In this document: one piece after another, positions 1 through 8,483 of the stretch | Layout of the letters: every line of letters begins with the position of its first letter | Numbering within the stretch: position 1 is the first letter of the stretch | Source: Brevundimonas sp. | GTDB taxonomy: Bacteria > Pseudomonadota > Alphaproteobacteria > Caulobacterales > Caulobacteraceae | Direction of reading: 5' to 3' | DNA length: 64,000 nucleotides | Assembly: GCF_016463295.1 (NCBI RefSeq) | Contig: NZ_JAEMRO010000002.1 | Coordinates: 119,860 to 183,859 of the forward strand | The notes under the pieces: model-generated | What the model was told of the DNA's origin: nothing | What the model saw: the letters and a program-made list of their open reading frames with translations, nothing else | The model's database searches: none | Position numbers and translations under genes: made by a program

Positions 1-1
1 T

Positions 2-433
2 GCGATCACCGAGACCGGCGCGACCGTGGCCTTCGATGCGATCGGGGGCGGATCGCTTGGCAGCGATATCATGCGAGCCATGGAACGGTCCGCCGCCCAG
101 CGCATGACCGACTACAGCCCCTACGGCTCCACCACCTTCAAGCAACTCTATATCTACGGAGCGCTCGATCTCTCTCCCACGACCCTGGACCGTCTGTCGT
201 TCGGTTTCCAGTGGAGTGTGTCGGGCTGGCTTTTGACACCCTTCCTTCAGAAAGCCGGTCCAGAGACGGTGGCCCGACTCAGAAAACGTGTATTCGACGA
301 GCTGACCACCACCTTTGCCACGCACTACACGCGCATGATCGGCTTGGCTGAAGCGCTCGATCCGGCAGTCTTGAAGGCGTACGAGCGCAAGGCGACCGGC
401 GAAAAGTTCTTGATCGATCCAACCCTCGGCTAA
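2..433 (+). CDS. Zinc-binding dehydrogenase (quinone reductase-like), C-terminal part
   Basis: The reading frame is open from the left edge, so the gene starts outside the window; the ATG at 26 is internal. The first residues read TGATVAFDAIGGG, typical of the end of the Rossmann domain in medium-chain NADPH:quinone or alcohol dehydrogenases. The remaining ~130 residues look like the substrate-domain tail (FLQKAGPETVARLRKRVFDEL). The likely role is NAD(P)H-dependent reduction of a quinone or enone in the cytosol. The substrate cannot be told from this fragment. The gene ends 160 bp before a convergent membrane-protein gene, with one GTCCGC-type repeat between them. Confidence 0.7.
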   Translation, partial: AITETGATVAFDAIGGGSLGSDIMRAMERSAAQRMTDYSPYGSTTFKQLYIYGALDLSPTTLDRLSFGFQWSVSGWLLTPFLQKAGPETVARLRKRVFDELTTTFATHYTRMIGLAEALDPAVLKAYERKATGEKFLIDPTLG

Positions 434-545
434 GGCCGGCGCGAGGCCGATTGCAGGGCGGCGAGCGCCCTAACCGGCCGTGCCCTTTTCGGGAATGGCG
501 GTCAGGCGAGACAAGAGTCCAGCATCTGTTGTTGAGCTGAAAGCT

Positions 546-577
546 AATGTCTATTTTCGACCCAAAACGGACCTCTG
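546..577. repeat. GTCCGC/GCGGAC intergenic repeat, copy 1 (diverged)
   Basis: The element reads AATGTCTATTTTCGACCCAA followed by AACGGAC. It shares the TTTCGACCCA core with the other copies, but its left arm is decayed. It sits between convergent genes. Confidence 0.6.
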
Positions 578-593
578 CCGAAGCAATATTCAT

Positions 594-1289
594 CTAGACA
601 GATCCGTCGTCGTCCGAAGCCTTATCTCCATCCGACTCGAGGATGTTAGCTCGCCGCCTGGGCCACATCGCGATCAACCCAATCAAAATGACGCTGACCG
701 CTAGAAAACCATAAGCGACCAGTGTGGGCCATGGGACTGCACGATATCCGAGACTCTCGGCGAACGTCTTTGGCGGCAGCTCAAGCGGTTCCGACTGTAA
801 TCCAAACAATGCGCGGATCGCGTTCGCTTTCTCGCTTCCGCGGCGAAAGACCAAGGCTCCAGAACAGATGCCGCTGACGACGGAATAGGCGCTGGCGTCC
901 GGCAATCGCGATGCTTCATTAATCCGCAACGCCATCAGATAGGCCCCACGCATTTCCTCAGGCGGGCCGTTGTTTAAGCCGTTGTGCCAGTCGGCGGTGA
1001 CCGTCGTCGGCACGGACCCGGCAAGCGTTTCTGCGACCCGCAAAGTTACCAGCGCGGGTGCGTCGCGCCCTTCATTGCCGTCTTTTCCCAGCAAGCGCTG
1101 CCAAACGCGAGCAGGGAAGGGGCGCTCAACACGCTGCACCGATTTGAAGTCAACGACATACCCGATCACCACGGCATCCGACTCGAGCGTCTCTTCTATG
1201 GGAGTGTCGATATGCATTGGGCAGGCGCAGGCGGGCTGAGCTGCAACCATGAGCGCTGCCGTCGTGACTGCTACGGCCAAATACTTCAT
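594..1289 (-). CDS. Exported, C-terminally membrane-anchored protein of unknown function
   Basis: This 231-residue protein has an N-terminal signal peptide (MKYLAVAVTTAALMVAAQPACAC). It also has one strong C-terminal transmembrane segment near residues 187-208 (PTLVAYGFLAVSVILIGLIA) followed by a basic WPRRR stop-transfer patch and an acidic tail. The topology is therefore a periplasmic domain of about 160 residues anchored in the inner membrane. A short CPM motif follows the signal peptide, and one further cysteine lies in the domain (SGICSG). I do not recognise the family. Its ATG overlaps the stop of the small lipoprotein gene upstream (ATGA), so the two are translationally coupled. Confidence 0.6.
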   Translation of the reverse strand: MKYLAVAVTTAALMVAAQPACACPMHIDTPIEETLESDAVVIGYVVDFKSVQRVERPFPARVWQRLLGKDGNEGRDAPALVTLRVAETLAGSVPTTVTADWHNGLNNGPPEEMRGAYLMALRINEASRLPDASAYSVVSGICSGALVFRRGSEKANAIRALFGLQSEPLELPPKTFAESLGYRAVPWPTLVAYGFLAVSVILIGLIAMWPRRRANILESDGDKASDDDGSV

Positions 1290-1393
1290 TGGGCTGCCTC
1301 GAGGATGCTGGGTGGTCGCGGAACTGGCGGCTCAGCCTCGCATGACGCGAGCCCGAAAACAGCAAAGGCGATGAGAGGCACGGTCCAACGCAT
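1286..1393 (-). CDS. 35-residue predicted lipoprotein (below the ORF-track cutoff)
   Basis: Reading the minus strand from the CAT at 1391-1393 gives MRWTVPLIAFAVFGLASCEA and then a proline-rich tail (EPPVPRPPSILEAAQ) ending in TGA. The lipobox is LASC. An AAGGA Shine-Dalgarno lies about 7 nt before the ATG. The stop codon overlaps the start of the membrane-anchored protein downstream in an ATGA. The gene is absent from the ORF track because of its length. The small size, lipobox and coupling suggest a small outer-membrane or periplasmic partner of the next gene. The function is unknown. Confidence 0.55.
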   Translation of the reverse strand: MRWTVPLIAFAVFGLASCEAEPPVPRPPSILEAAQ

Positions 1394-1490
1394 ATCGCTT
1401 TCCTTGCTGGGAGCCGCTACTCCCTACATCGGCTGCCGTTAACGCCAGCTACCCCCTAACCGAAAGGTCCTGGGTGTCCGGTCCTGTGCT

Positions 1491-1525
1491 GGAAGCTGGT
1501 GTCTAAAAACGACCCATTGCGGACT
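1491..1525. repeat. GTCCGC/GCGGAC intergenic repeat, copy 2 (left arm decayed)
   Basis: The element contains GAAGCTGGTGTC, then CGACCCATTGCGGAC. The right arm and CGACCCAT core are intact, and the left arm reads GTCTAA. It lies just upstream of the lipoprotein gene at 1562. Confidence 0.6.
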
Positions 1526-1561
1526 ATCCGGTTCGCTACAAAAGTGCTTCACCACTGACGT

Positions 1562-1999
1562 ATGAACCAGACGATGATCCTGATTGCGTGCTCGATTGTG
1601 GCGTTGAGCGGTTGCCAAGCGATAGACCCGCAGCCCTCTGCGCAAGTCGTAACGGTAATCGAAGTGAAGCGCGATCTTGACCGATTGGAAGATGGGCAAG
1701 CCATAGTCATTGAGACTGTGCTGGAGAGAGCTCTCGCCTATCCGGACGCTGAGGTCTCGAACGTTGTCGTCAGCCCGAATGGTCGTTTCGTGTGCGGTTT
1801 GATCCGGGATGGCAAACGACAACCCTATGCCTTTCAGGGCTTCTTCCATGATGGCTCATGGGGAGTCGTAGGCCCTCGTTTGGTGCGAGACGGCAGTTGG
1901 GATGAGCCGGAGAACCTGAGGAGGTCTGCCAGGCATGCAGCGGAGTGCAGCGGTGTCGGCGCCGCTTTGGCGGTCCCGGTCGCCGCATCAGAGAACTGA
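1562..1999 (+). CDS. Predicted lipoprotein of unknown function
   Basis: This 145-residue protein begins with a lipoprotein signal (MNQTMILIACSIVALSGC), with LSGC as the lipobox. The mature part is small and soluble and has a VVVSPNGRFVCGLI strand segment. No known family is recognised. The gene is flanked on both sides by copies of the GTCCGC repeat, so it looks like a one-gene unit. The minus-strand ORFs across the same region (1439-1849, 1770-2159) lack signal sequences and recognisable domains and are taken as shadows. Confidence 0.5.
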   Translation: MNQTMILIACSIVALSGCQAIDPQPSAQVVTVIEVKRDLDRLEDGQAIVIETVLERALAYPDAEVSNVVVSPNGRFVCGLIRDGKRQPYAFQGFFHDGSWGVVGPRLVRDGSWDEPENLRRSARHAAECSGVGAALAVPVAASEN

Positions 2000-2051
2000 C
2001 GTCTGTTTCACCCACAAGCGACCGTCCGCTTTCGACCCATTGCGGACATTT
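1996..2051. repeat. GTCCGC/GCGGAC intergenic repeat, copy 3 (intact arms)
   Basis: This copy has perfect 6-bp arms GTCCGC (2024-2029) and GCGGAC (2042-2047) around TTTCGACCCATT. It is preceded by a degenerate first half (ACGTCTGTTTCACCCACAAG). It overlaps the last codon of the upstream lipoprotein gene. Confidence 0.7.
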
Positions 2052-2093
2052 GGCGTGCATGACGGATATGGGAGTGGCTGCTATCGTCGCGTC

Positions 2094-2615
2094 ATGCGCT
2101 TGCCGACATTCACAACTGCTTTGGTCGTTCTTGCGTCCGGCTGCACGGCCAAGGCCCAAGATGCGTCTATACGCTTCGACCGGCTAGTTTCGATCACGGT
2201 TGCCGAAGACCGTCCCCATACGCTCGCCCATGAGATCGTCATCAGGGCGGGAGAGCCGGTCGCGGCTCGCACAGAAGCGCAACTAGAGGGTCGGCTCTGG
2301 ACAGCCACGCGCGTCTCAGAGAGGGGCGTCGAGGAAGTCAGGTCTGATGCCTGCCCCGCGCTTGAGCGTCTCGCCCTGTCCTTCTCTTACCTGCCCGACA
2401 TACCCGTGAGCCCTTTGTCGTCCCGCATCCATGACGACGCTGAACCAATGCCGCCGACACGCAAGGACGGTTTCTCGACCCGCTTGAGGTTCGCGACGCG
2501 GACGGATGACGGTTCTTACGGCACGGTCGAGGTCGCAGGGGGCAACGCCTATGCGCGATGGGGGCACGACGCCGTTTCAACCCTACTTGGCTGCTGGGGG
2601 CCGTTGACACCCTGA
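2094..2615 (+). CDS. Exported protein of unknown function, likely lipoprotein
   Basis: The ORF track starts at 1935, but that start overlaps the upstream gene and a repeat. The ATG at 2094 gives MRLPTFTTALVVLASGC, a lipoprotein-type signal with ASGC as the lipobox, and leaves 173 residues. The mature domain is soluble with two further cysteines (DACPA, LLGCWG near the C-terminus). No family is recognised. Repeat copies lie both upstream and directly downstream. Confidence 0.5.
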   Translation: MRLPTFTTALVVLASGCTAKAQDASIRFDRLVSITVAEDRPHTLAHEIVIRAGEPVAARTEAQLEGRLWTATRVSERGVEEVRSDACPALERLALSFSYLPDIPVSPLSSRIHDDAEPMPPTRKDGFSTRLRFATRTDDGSYGTVEVAGGNAYARWGHDAVSTLLGCWGPLTP

Positions 2616-2629
2616 CGCACCTTGGCTGT

Positions 2630-2661
2630 CGGACGTCCGCTTTCCAACCATAGAGGACACT
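2630..2661. repeat. GTCCGC/GCGGAC intergenic repeat, copy 4 (degenerate)
   Basis: The element reads GGACGTCCGCTTTCCAACCA followed by TAGAGGAC. The left arm is intact and the right arm is GAGGAC instead of GCGGAC. Confidence 0.55.
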
Positions 2662-2683
2662 GGATAGGTCCGCTTTAGGCGGC

Positions 2684-2713
2684 TCAGTGTAGATCAAGAC
2701 AAAGACACTCAGT
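2684..2713. repeat. CAGTGTA...CACTGA dyad element, copy 1
   Basis: The sequence is TCAGTGTAGATCAAGACAAA followed by GACACTCAGT. It shares the GTGTASATCAnnACAAA core with five other intergenic sites between here and 11.4 kb. This copy lies between the ends of convergent genes, which argues against it being only a promoter operator. The rest of the 2616-2856 gap shows no gene. Confidence 0.6.
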
Positions 2714-2856
2714 CACGATCGCCGCTTAAATTTGGCCGTCACTTGTAGCAGAAGGTCAAGCAGCGGATTGTGGTTTGGCAATGGTTTGTTGGCGATCGGC
2801 TGGGTTAACTCGCAACACAGAATTGGGCTTGTCTGAAATCAAATGACCAGCTCAGG

Positions 2857-4245
2857 TCAAAGCTTGTGCTGGTTAGCGAGATCGCGAAGAGCAGTCCGGA
2901 AGCTCTCTTCCATCGTTGGATGGTAAAAGGGCAGCTCGAGCACATCATTCGCCGTCATTTTCAACTGGACCGCCCACGCCAATAGATGAGCGAGATGCTC
3001 CACGTCCGGCCCAAACAGTTCACCGCCGATCAGCGCACCGCTCTTCGCATCAGCATAGACCCTCAACATTCCGGATGGCCTCGCATCAACCCTCGCTCTT
3101 CCGACATCATCACTGCATCCAATGTTCCAGCCCTTCGCTGCCTCTTCGTCCCAACCGGGTCCAACGCTGGCGATATCGGGGTCTGAATAGACCACGGCCA
3201 TAGACGGCATTGGGTCACGTTTCTCTAGCCTTGGCGCGCGAGCAGCATTGCGACCTGCCAGCTCACCCTGAAGCGATGCCTCGTGCAGCACCGGACGGTC
3301 GTCGTTGGCGTCGCCGGCGATGAAGACATTGGATCGCCCGCAACGGAGCGTGGCTGGATCAAAAAGTGGCACGCCTTTTTCATCGCACTTCAAGCCCGCG
3401 ACGTTCAGATCCAGCCCGTCCAGCGCCGGCTTGCGGCCTGCCGCGACGAGCACGTATTCGAAGGTTCTGCGTCGCGACTTACCACCAGCGTCTTTCCAGC
3501 TGACCAGCACATCGCCGTTTGCGTTGCGCTTCGCGACGACCTCTACGCCCAGTTCGATGATCAGCTCGCGCTTCATTTGATCAGATACAGCTTTTGCAAC
3601 GACCGGATCTCTGACCGCGCCGATCGTGTCGCCATCGTCAAACACTGTGAGTTTCACGCCAAGCCGAGCGAAAGCGAGAGCCATTTCAAGACCGAGCGGA
3701 CCGGCTCCGATCACAGCCAGTGAGCGGGGCAGGGTCTTCAGATCGAAGATGGTCTCGTGAGTGACCACCCGTTCTTGGCAAGCCTCGGCCAAATCATTGG
3801 GGACGACCGGGCGTGCACCTGTGGCAATCACGATGGATCGGGCTTCGACAAGCGTGTGCTCGTCGATCGTCAGGGCGTCCGGAGCAGAAAACCGCGCCCA
3901 GCCTCGCTGTTTGTCTGAGTTTGGGATGTCAGCGACTTGTGCAAGGACACCTTTGACGAAGTGATCGCGCTCGCGTTGCACACGAGCCATGACGGCCTTG
4001 CCATCGATCTCGAGTTTGTTGACGCGCACGCCGAATGTGTCTGCAGCTTTGACATCACGCGCTGAGCGCGCAGCTGCCAGCAGAAGCTTCGATGGCATAC
4101 ATCCGTAGCGGGCGCAGGTCGTTCCGCCAGGACTGGCTTCAATCAATAATACCTTCGCGCCGGAAGCCTTTGCTGCGCGGTAAGCTGCCAGACCTGCTGT
4201 ACCTGCCCCAATGATCGCGACGTCGCAGGTCCTGTGCTTAAGCAT
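2857..4245 (-). CDS. Dihydrolipoyl dehydrogenase-like FAD disulfide oxidoreductase
   Basis: This 462-residue protein has the class I pyridine nucleotide-disulfide oxidoreductase architecture. There is an FAD-binding GAGTAGL near residue 12 and a redox-active pair in CARYGCMPSK (Cys-x4-Cys). An NAD(P)-binding GAGPLGLEMA, an FAD-contacting FIAGDAN and a C-terminal dimerisation domain with HPTMEE (catalytic His-Glu) follow. It should transfer electrons between NAD(P)H and a dithiol or disulfide in the cytosol. The active-site text differs from canonical Lpd (CLNVGC), and there are no 2-oxoacid dehydrogenase genes nearby, so a free-standing reductase is more likely than a complex E3. It ends 8 bp from the ester cyclase-like gene and is probably co-transcribed with it. 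Confidence 0.8.
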   Translation of the reverse strand: MLKHRTCDVAIIGAGTAGLAAYRAAKASGAKVLLIEASPGGTTCARYGCMPSKLLLAAARSARDVKAADTFGVRVNKLEIDGKAVMARVQRERDHFVKGVLAQVADIPNSDKQRGWARFSAPDALTIDEHTLVEARSIVIATGARPVVPNDLAEACQERVVTHETIFDLKTLPRSLAVIGAGPLGLEMALAFARLGVKLTVFDDGDTIGAVRDPVVAKAVSDQMKRELIIELGVEVVAKRNANGDVLVSWKDAGGKSRRRTFEYVLVAAGRKPALDGLDLNVAGLKCDEKGVPLFDPATLRCGRSNVFIAGDANDDRPVLHEASLQGELAGRNAARAPRLEKRDPMPSMAVVYSDPDIASVGPGWDEEAAKGWNIGCSDDVGRARVDARPSGMLRVYADAKSGALIGGELFGPDVEHLAHLLAWAVQLKMTANDVLELPFYHPTMEESFRTALRDLANQHKL

Positions 4246-4253
4246 TCGGTGTC

Positions 4254-4664
4254 TCAGACCGGTGCCGCGCCGATCTGCTTTAGAATGCCAAGCTCGTCGG
4301 AAGACCCCCAGCGCTCGACCATCTTGCCATTCTCGAAGCGGCCGATCTGCATTCCGCGGATTTCAATGGGTTTGCCGGTGCCAGCAATACCAAGAAAATC
4401 GCCCTGATGGGTTCCAGTCAGCGTATAAGCAAAGGCCACCTTGTCCCCTTCGCTGACCATGGTCTGAGGCTCGACTTTCATGTCGGGGAAGGCCTTCCGC
4501 ATGCCGGCGAAAAAGGTCTTGAACCCGTCAGGACCAGCACCCTGTCCCGGTGCTGGATCGTTGTCGACACAGCTTTCAGCGACGACTTCCGAAAAGGCGT
4601 CTAGGTCGCCGGTGTTGACGATTTCGCCGAAGCGTTTGGTGGCGGCAATGGCGGCGTCGGACAT
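4254..4664 (-). CDS. SnoaL-like / ester cyclase family protein
   Basis: This 136-residue protein has the NTF2-like SnoaL pattern: an N-terminal helix (AATKRFGEIVNTGDLDAFSE), an aspartate-rich VDNDPAPGQGAGPDGFKTFF segment, and strands ending in EIRGMQIGRFENGKMVERWG. These proteins form small alpha+beta cones that bind hydrophobic or polyketide-like ligands, and many have no known reaction. It is the upstream gene of a probable two-gene operon with the disulfide oxidoreductase. One dyad element lies 112 bp upstream of its start. Confidence 0.75.
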   Translation of the reverse strand: MSDAAIAATKRFGEIVNTGDLDAFSEVVAESCVDNDPAPGQGAGPDGFKTFFAGMRKAFPDMKVEPQTMVSEGDKVAFAYTLTGTHQGDFLGIAGTGKPIEIRGMQIGRFENGKMVERWGSSDELGILKQIGAAPV

Positions 4665-4775
4665 TGAGATTTCCTGCGTAAAGTTCGACGCGGTAACCTT
4701 CTGATGCGTGATTGGTTGCGGTGAGGTCAGTGTCGACGCTGCACGAGCGCTTGGTCGGAGAAAGCTGCAGCATAC

Positions 4776-4803
4776 TCAGTGTACATCAGCACAAATGCAC
4801 TGA
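4776..4803. repeat. CAGTGTA...CACTGA dyad element, copy 2
   Basis: TCAGTG and CACTGA form a perfect 6-bp inverted repeat around TACATCAGCACAAATG. It lies between the divergent ester cyclase-like and HDAC-like genes, so a regulatory role is possible for this copy. Confidence 0.65.
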
Positions 4804-4978
4804 GACGGCGGGAGGGGCGGCGGGCGCACTGCGCGAAAGCGCGCCTGACCGTCTTGCCGAAGTAGACGGATTGGCCATGTCTGCTTGCAGTTGGCGTCTT
4901 GTTGAGACGGCGAACCTGCAGCGCCATCTGTCATGCAAACACAGCCTTGCCTCCGCTAATCTGTTAGCCTCCATCCGC

Positions 4979-5932
4979 ATGCCCTCACCGCGCCCGCTTC
5001 CTCCGATCGTCTACCACCCGGCCTACAGTCCCGAGTTCCCGGCGGGTCATCGTTTTCCCATGCAGAAGTATGCGCGACTGGCTGAGGTGCTGGGCGAGGA
5101 GGGTCTGATAGGGCCCGAGGGGCTGCATACCCCCGAGGCCGCGAGTTTCGAGCTGCTCGCCGCGGTGCACGAGCCCGTCTACGTGCGCGAGGTCTTGGAT
5201 CTCACCGTCCCGTCCAAGGTGGAGCGTGTCATCGGCCTGCCGATGACGCGGGGTGTATCAGACCGCTCTAGGATGGAGGTCGGCGGCACGCTGTTGGCAG
5301 CGCAGCTTGCCCTTCGCTATGGCCTCGCCTGCAATACCGCCGGGGGCAGTCACCATGCTGGACCGACTAAGGGCGCTGGCTTCTGCGTCTTTAACGACAT
5401 CGCCGTAGTCTGCCGCGCAATGATCGACGCAGGCGAAATCGAGCAGGTCCTTGTAGTTGACCTCGATGTTCACCAGGGCGACGGAACCGCCTTCATTTTC
5501 GAGGACGAGCCTCGCGTTTTCACCTTCTCAATGCAGGGCGAAAAGAACTATCCCGTTCGGAGGGGCCCAAGCGATCTCGACATCGATTTGCCGGATGGGA
5601 CTGGCGACGAATTGTACATGACCGAGCTGCGGGCGACCCTTCCCGGTCTGCTCGAACGCGTCGCACCAGACCTCGTCTTCTACATCGCTGGCGTCGATCC
5701 TCACGTTAGCGACCGTCTCGGCAGGTTGGCTTTGAGCGACGAAGGGCTTCTCGAGCGCGACAGCTATGTTCTCGAGACCTGCCTGCCTATGGCACCGGTC
5801 GTTGGCGTCACGGGCGGTGGCTATGACCTCGACATCTACAAGTTGGCACGTCGCCATGCCACTCTTCATCGCGCGGCCGCTACTGCATGGCGCAGTGGTT
5901 TAGCTCGCCCGGCAGCCTTAAGCGATGTCTGA
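4979..5932 (+). CDS. Histone deacetylase-like amidohydrolase
   Basis: The ORF track begins at 4712, but the upstream 89 codons are not domain-like and cross a repeat. The ATG at 4979 gives MPSPRPLPPIVYHPAYSPEF, the normal start of the family, and 317 residues. Visible HDAC features are AGGSHHAGP (the paired histidines), VVDLDVHQGDGT (zinc ligands Asp and His), AGVDPH and TGGGYD. These enzymes hydrolyse acetyl-lysine or acetylpolyamines in bacteria; the substrate here is unknown. The 3' end overlaps the 2'-5' RNA ligase-like gene by 8 nt, which implies co-transcription. Confidence 0.85.
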   Translation: MPSPRPLPPIVYHPAYSPEFPAGHRFPMQKYARLAEVLGEEGLIGPEGLHTPEAASFELLAAVHEPVYVREVLDLTVPSKVERVIGLPMTRGVSDRSRMEVGGTLLAAQLALRYGLACNTAGGSHHAGPTKGAGFCVFNDIAVVCRAMIDAGEIEQVLVVDLDVHQGDGTAFIFEDEPRVFTFSMQGEKNYPVRRGPSDLDIDLPDGTGDELYMTELRATLPGLLERVAPDLVFYIAGVDPHVSDRLGRLALSDEGLLERDSYVLETCLPMAPVVGVTGGGYDLDIYKLARRHATLHRAAATAWRSGLARPAALSDV

Positions 5933-6485
5933 ATACCCACCCCTGATCGTCACGGCGGCGCTAGATGAAGGAGCCTTCGCCTGGTTTGAAGACCTGCGTC
6001 AGTCGCACTTCCCGCGCCACCGCAACAAGGTGCCGGCCCATCTGACACTGTTTCATGCACTCCCAGGGCAGCACGAGCGCGACATCGTGCAGACGTTGGA
6101 AAGGGCCTGCCAGAGCCGATGTCCTTTTGCGTTGGATGTCCGCGGCCCTTGGTCAATAGGTCGCGGAGTAGCCTATCGGCTTGGGTCGCCTGGCTTTGAT
6201 GATTTACGGCAAGAACTTGCAGAGGCATTTTCGCCATGGCTGACACGGCAAGACCAGGCTCCGTTTCGGCCGCACATCACTGTGCAGAACAAGGTGGAGC
6301 CCGATGAGGCAAGCGAGTTGCTTGAGCAGCTCCAACTGGAGTTCGAGCCATTCCAAATCGTCGCTGAGGGCTTGCTGCTCTGGCGCTATCTCGACGGGCC
6401 TTGGGGGTTGATCGACCGGTTCGCGTTCGACGCACCTACGAGTATGCAGAACAATACAGCACCAAAACAGGTCACCAGATCGTAG
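5925..6485 (+). CDS. 2'-5' RNA ligase (LigT/2H phosphoesterase) family protein
   Basis: This 186-residue protein carries the two HxT motifs of the 2H phosphoesterases: HLTLFHAL near residue 40 and HITVQNKV near residue 123. The spacing and overall length match LigT/ThpR-type proteins. They act on 2',3'-cyclic phosphates or 2'-5' linkages in RNA and nucleotides. The physiological substrate is not evident. It is translationally coupled to the HDAC-like gene. Confidence 0.8.
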   Translation: MSEYPPLIVTAALDEGAFAWFEDLRQSHFPRHRNKVPAHLTLFHALPGQHERDIVQTLERACQSRCPFALDVRGPWSIGRGVAYRLGSPGFDDLRQELAEAFSPWLTRQDQAPFRPHITVQNKVEPDEASELLEQLQLEFEPFQIVAEGLLLWRYLDGPWGLIDRFAFDAPTSMQNNTAPKQVTRS

Positions 6486-6507
6486 GCTTTATTGGCCACT
6501 CAGTTGC

Positions 6508-6535
6508 TGAGTGTACATCACGACAAACACACTGA
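6508..6535. repeat. CAGTGTA...CACTGA dyad element, copy 3
   Basis: The element reads TGAGTGTACATCACGACAAA then CACACTGA. It ends 8 bp before the ATG chosen for the nuclease lipoprotein. The ORF-track start at 6511 lies inside this element and is therefore rejected. Confidence 0.65.
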
Positions 6536-6543
6536 CGCGATTT

Positions 6544-7347
6544 ATGCGCGCGCTCGCAGCGATGGTGAGCGTGCTGTGTCTCGCGAGCGTCGCTGCGTGC
6601 GATCAGCTGGCAACGGTCGTGGGGGAGGGGCTCTCGTCATCGCAATCTGAAACTGCCGTTTCGTTTAGAGCGACGGTGGTCGGTGTCAGCGATGGTGACA
6701 CCATCACTGTGCTCGATGCGACCAATCAGCAGCACAAAATCAGATTAGCTGAGATCGACGCACCAGAACGCGGTCAGCCCTGGGGGGATCGCTCGAAGCA
6801 AGCGCTGTCTGCGCTCGTCTTCGGCAAGATGGTGTCGGTGCAGCAAACCGATACCGATCGCTATGGTCGTGTCGTGGCGCGCGTCTTCGGTGATGGCCAA
6901 GACGTCAATCGCGCGATGGTCAAAGACGGACATGCTTGGGCATACCGTCGGTACCTCACGGATCAAACGCTACTCGCAACTGAAGCGCGTGCGCGTGGTG
7001 AGCGCAGTGGTCTGTGGTCGATGAGCGATGCTCAGACCGTGCCGCCCTGGGAATGGCGACAGGGGGTGCGGGTAGCGCAGGCTCAACTCGATCGTAGGGC
7101 GGCGAGTGTAGAACTGCGCGAGCGGTCATCGGCACCACCAGTGCAGTCGCTGCTGTCACCGGCTGAAGAGCCTGCGGATGCGCCATCGCTATCGAGCGGG
7201 TCGTTCACATGTTCGGGCAAACGCTACTGTCGTCAGATGAGCTCGTGCGAAGAAGCGCACTATTATCTGCAGGTGTGTGGTGTCTCTTCACTCGATGGCA
7301 ACAGCGATGGTGAACCGTGTGAGATGCTCTGTGGCACGGCGGGCTGA
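6544..7347 (+). CDS. Lipoprotein thermonuclease (SNase-like) with C-terminal excalibur domain
   Basis: Starting at the ATG at 6544 gives 267 residues with a lipoprotein signal ending SVAAC. The staphylococcal nuclease domain follows: VGVSDGDTITVLD, then IRLAEIDAPERGQPWG (catalytic Asp/Arg region) and DRYGRVVARVF. After a low-complexity linker the C-terminus is a calcium-binding excalibur domain with FTCSGKRYC and DGNSDGEPCEMLC. The enzyme should degrade DNA or RNA at the cell envelope, probably Ca2+-dependently. Overlapping antisense ORFs are shadows. It converges with the glutathione transferase gene, 5 bp away. Confidence 0.85.
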   Translation: MRALAAMVSVLCLASVAACDQLATVVGEGLSSSQSETAVSFRATVVGVSDGDTITVLDATNQQHKIRLAEIDAPERGQPWGDRSKQALSALVFGKMVSVQQTDTDRYGRVVARVFGDGQDVNRAMVKDGHAWAYRRYLTDQTLLATEARARGERSGLWSMSDAQTVPPWEWRQGVRVAQAQLDRRAASVELRERSSAPPVQSLLSPAEEPADAPSLSSGSFTCSGKRYCRQMSSCEEAHYYLQVCGVSSLDGNSDGEPCEMLCGTAG

Positions 7348-7352
7348 CCGTC

Positions 7353-8339
7353 TCATTCTATCGCGTTGGAGTACTTGCGCTTGTCTCGGCCCCAATGTGG
7401 GATCGGACCGACCGGGATGATGGCTGACGGGTTCAGGTCGAGGTGGCTGGTGAAGTAGTGCTGCTTGATCTGGTCGAAATGCACGGTCTCGGCGATCTCG
7501 GGGATGGCCATCATGCGCTCGAGAAAACGCGACAGACCATCGTAGTCGACGATCCGTCTGACGTTGCATTTGAAGTGTGTGTGATAGACAGCGTCGAAGC
7601 GGATCAGGGTCGTGAACAGGCGGATATCGGCTTCGGTCATAAGATCGCCGAAGAGCCAGTCGGATGAACTCAGTCGTTTATCGAGCGCATCGAGCTGCTC
7701 GAATAGCGGAATGACGGCCTGCTCATACGCTCGCTGCGTGGTCGCGAAACCGGCGCGGTAGACACCGTTGTTGACCGCTTCGTAGACCTGGTCGTTCACT
7801 TCATCGATCTGCGTGGCGAGCACACTTGGATACAGATCAAGCGCGGCGGCTCCCAAGCCATCAAACGCGCGATTGAAGATGCGCATGATCTCTGACGATT
7901 CATTGTTGACGATGCGCTGTTCGACGCGGTCCCAAAGCACCGGCACGGTCACCTTACCAGTGTAGTCAGACCGGCCCTTCGCATAGAGCTGCCAAAGATA
8001 GTCCAGCCCGTTCTCGAGATCGCCGGTTGAACCGTCTTCAACCTTAAACATCCAACCATTCTCACGCATCAAAGGGTGTACGACCGAGATGGGGATGAAC
8101 GGCTCTAGCTTCTTCAGAGCGCGTACGATCAGCGTGCGGTGCGCCCAAGGGCAGGCAAAGCTGACGTAGAGATGGTAACGATCACACTTTGCTGGAAAGG
8201 CGTTCCGACCGTCAGGACCAGGCTCACCATCGGGCGTGATCCAATCCCGAAACCCGCTGTCTTGCCGCTTGAAACTGCCGCCCTTGCTGGCCTCGGTCGC
8301 TTTCCCCGATTGCCACTGTCCGTCGATCATCTGACCCAT
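7353..8339 (-). CDS. Glutathionyl-hydroquinone reductase (Omega/Xi-type glutathione S-transferase)
   Basis: This 328-residue protein matches the YqjG/PcpF group. The catalytic cysteine lies in SFACPWAHRTLI near residue 61, in a thioredoxin-fold N-terminal domain. The helical domain follows, with LFGDLMTEADIRLFTTLIRFD near residue 240 and PHWGRD near the end. These enzymes use glutathione to reduce glutathionyl-hydroquinones in the cytosol. The start is typical (MGQMIDGQW). The gene stands alone and is convergent with the nuclease. Confidence 0.85.
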   Translation of the reverse strand: MGQMIDGQWQSGKATEASKGGSFKRQDSGFRDWITPDGEPGPDGRNAFPAKCDRYHLYVSFACPWAHRTLIVRALKKLEPFIPISVVHPLMRENGWMFKVEDGSTGDLENGLDYLWQLYAKGRSDYTGKVTVPVLWDRVEQRIVNNESSEIMRIFNRAFDGLGAAALDLYPSVLATQIDEVNDQVYEAVNNGVYRAGFATTQRAYEQAVIPLFEQLDALDKRLSSSDWLFGDLMTEADIRLFTTLIRFDAVYHTHFKCNVRRIVDYDGLSRFLERMMAIPEIAETVHFDQIKQHYFTSHLDLNPSAIIPVGPIPHWGRDKRKYSNAIE

Positions 8340-8483
8340 GTTACGTCTCTCTTTGCTGCGCGCTGTCCAACGTGTCGAGGGCGTGGATGATCCGCCACTG
8401 TTCGCTTGAACAGGGTGTTCGGACTTCTTCTGTCCGAGGGCAGAAAGTGGTGAACCGATCGAGTGCGGGACGGTTGGCTTGTC

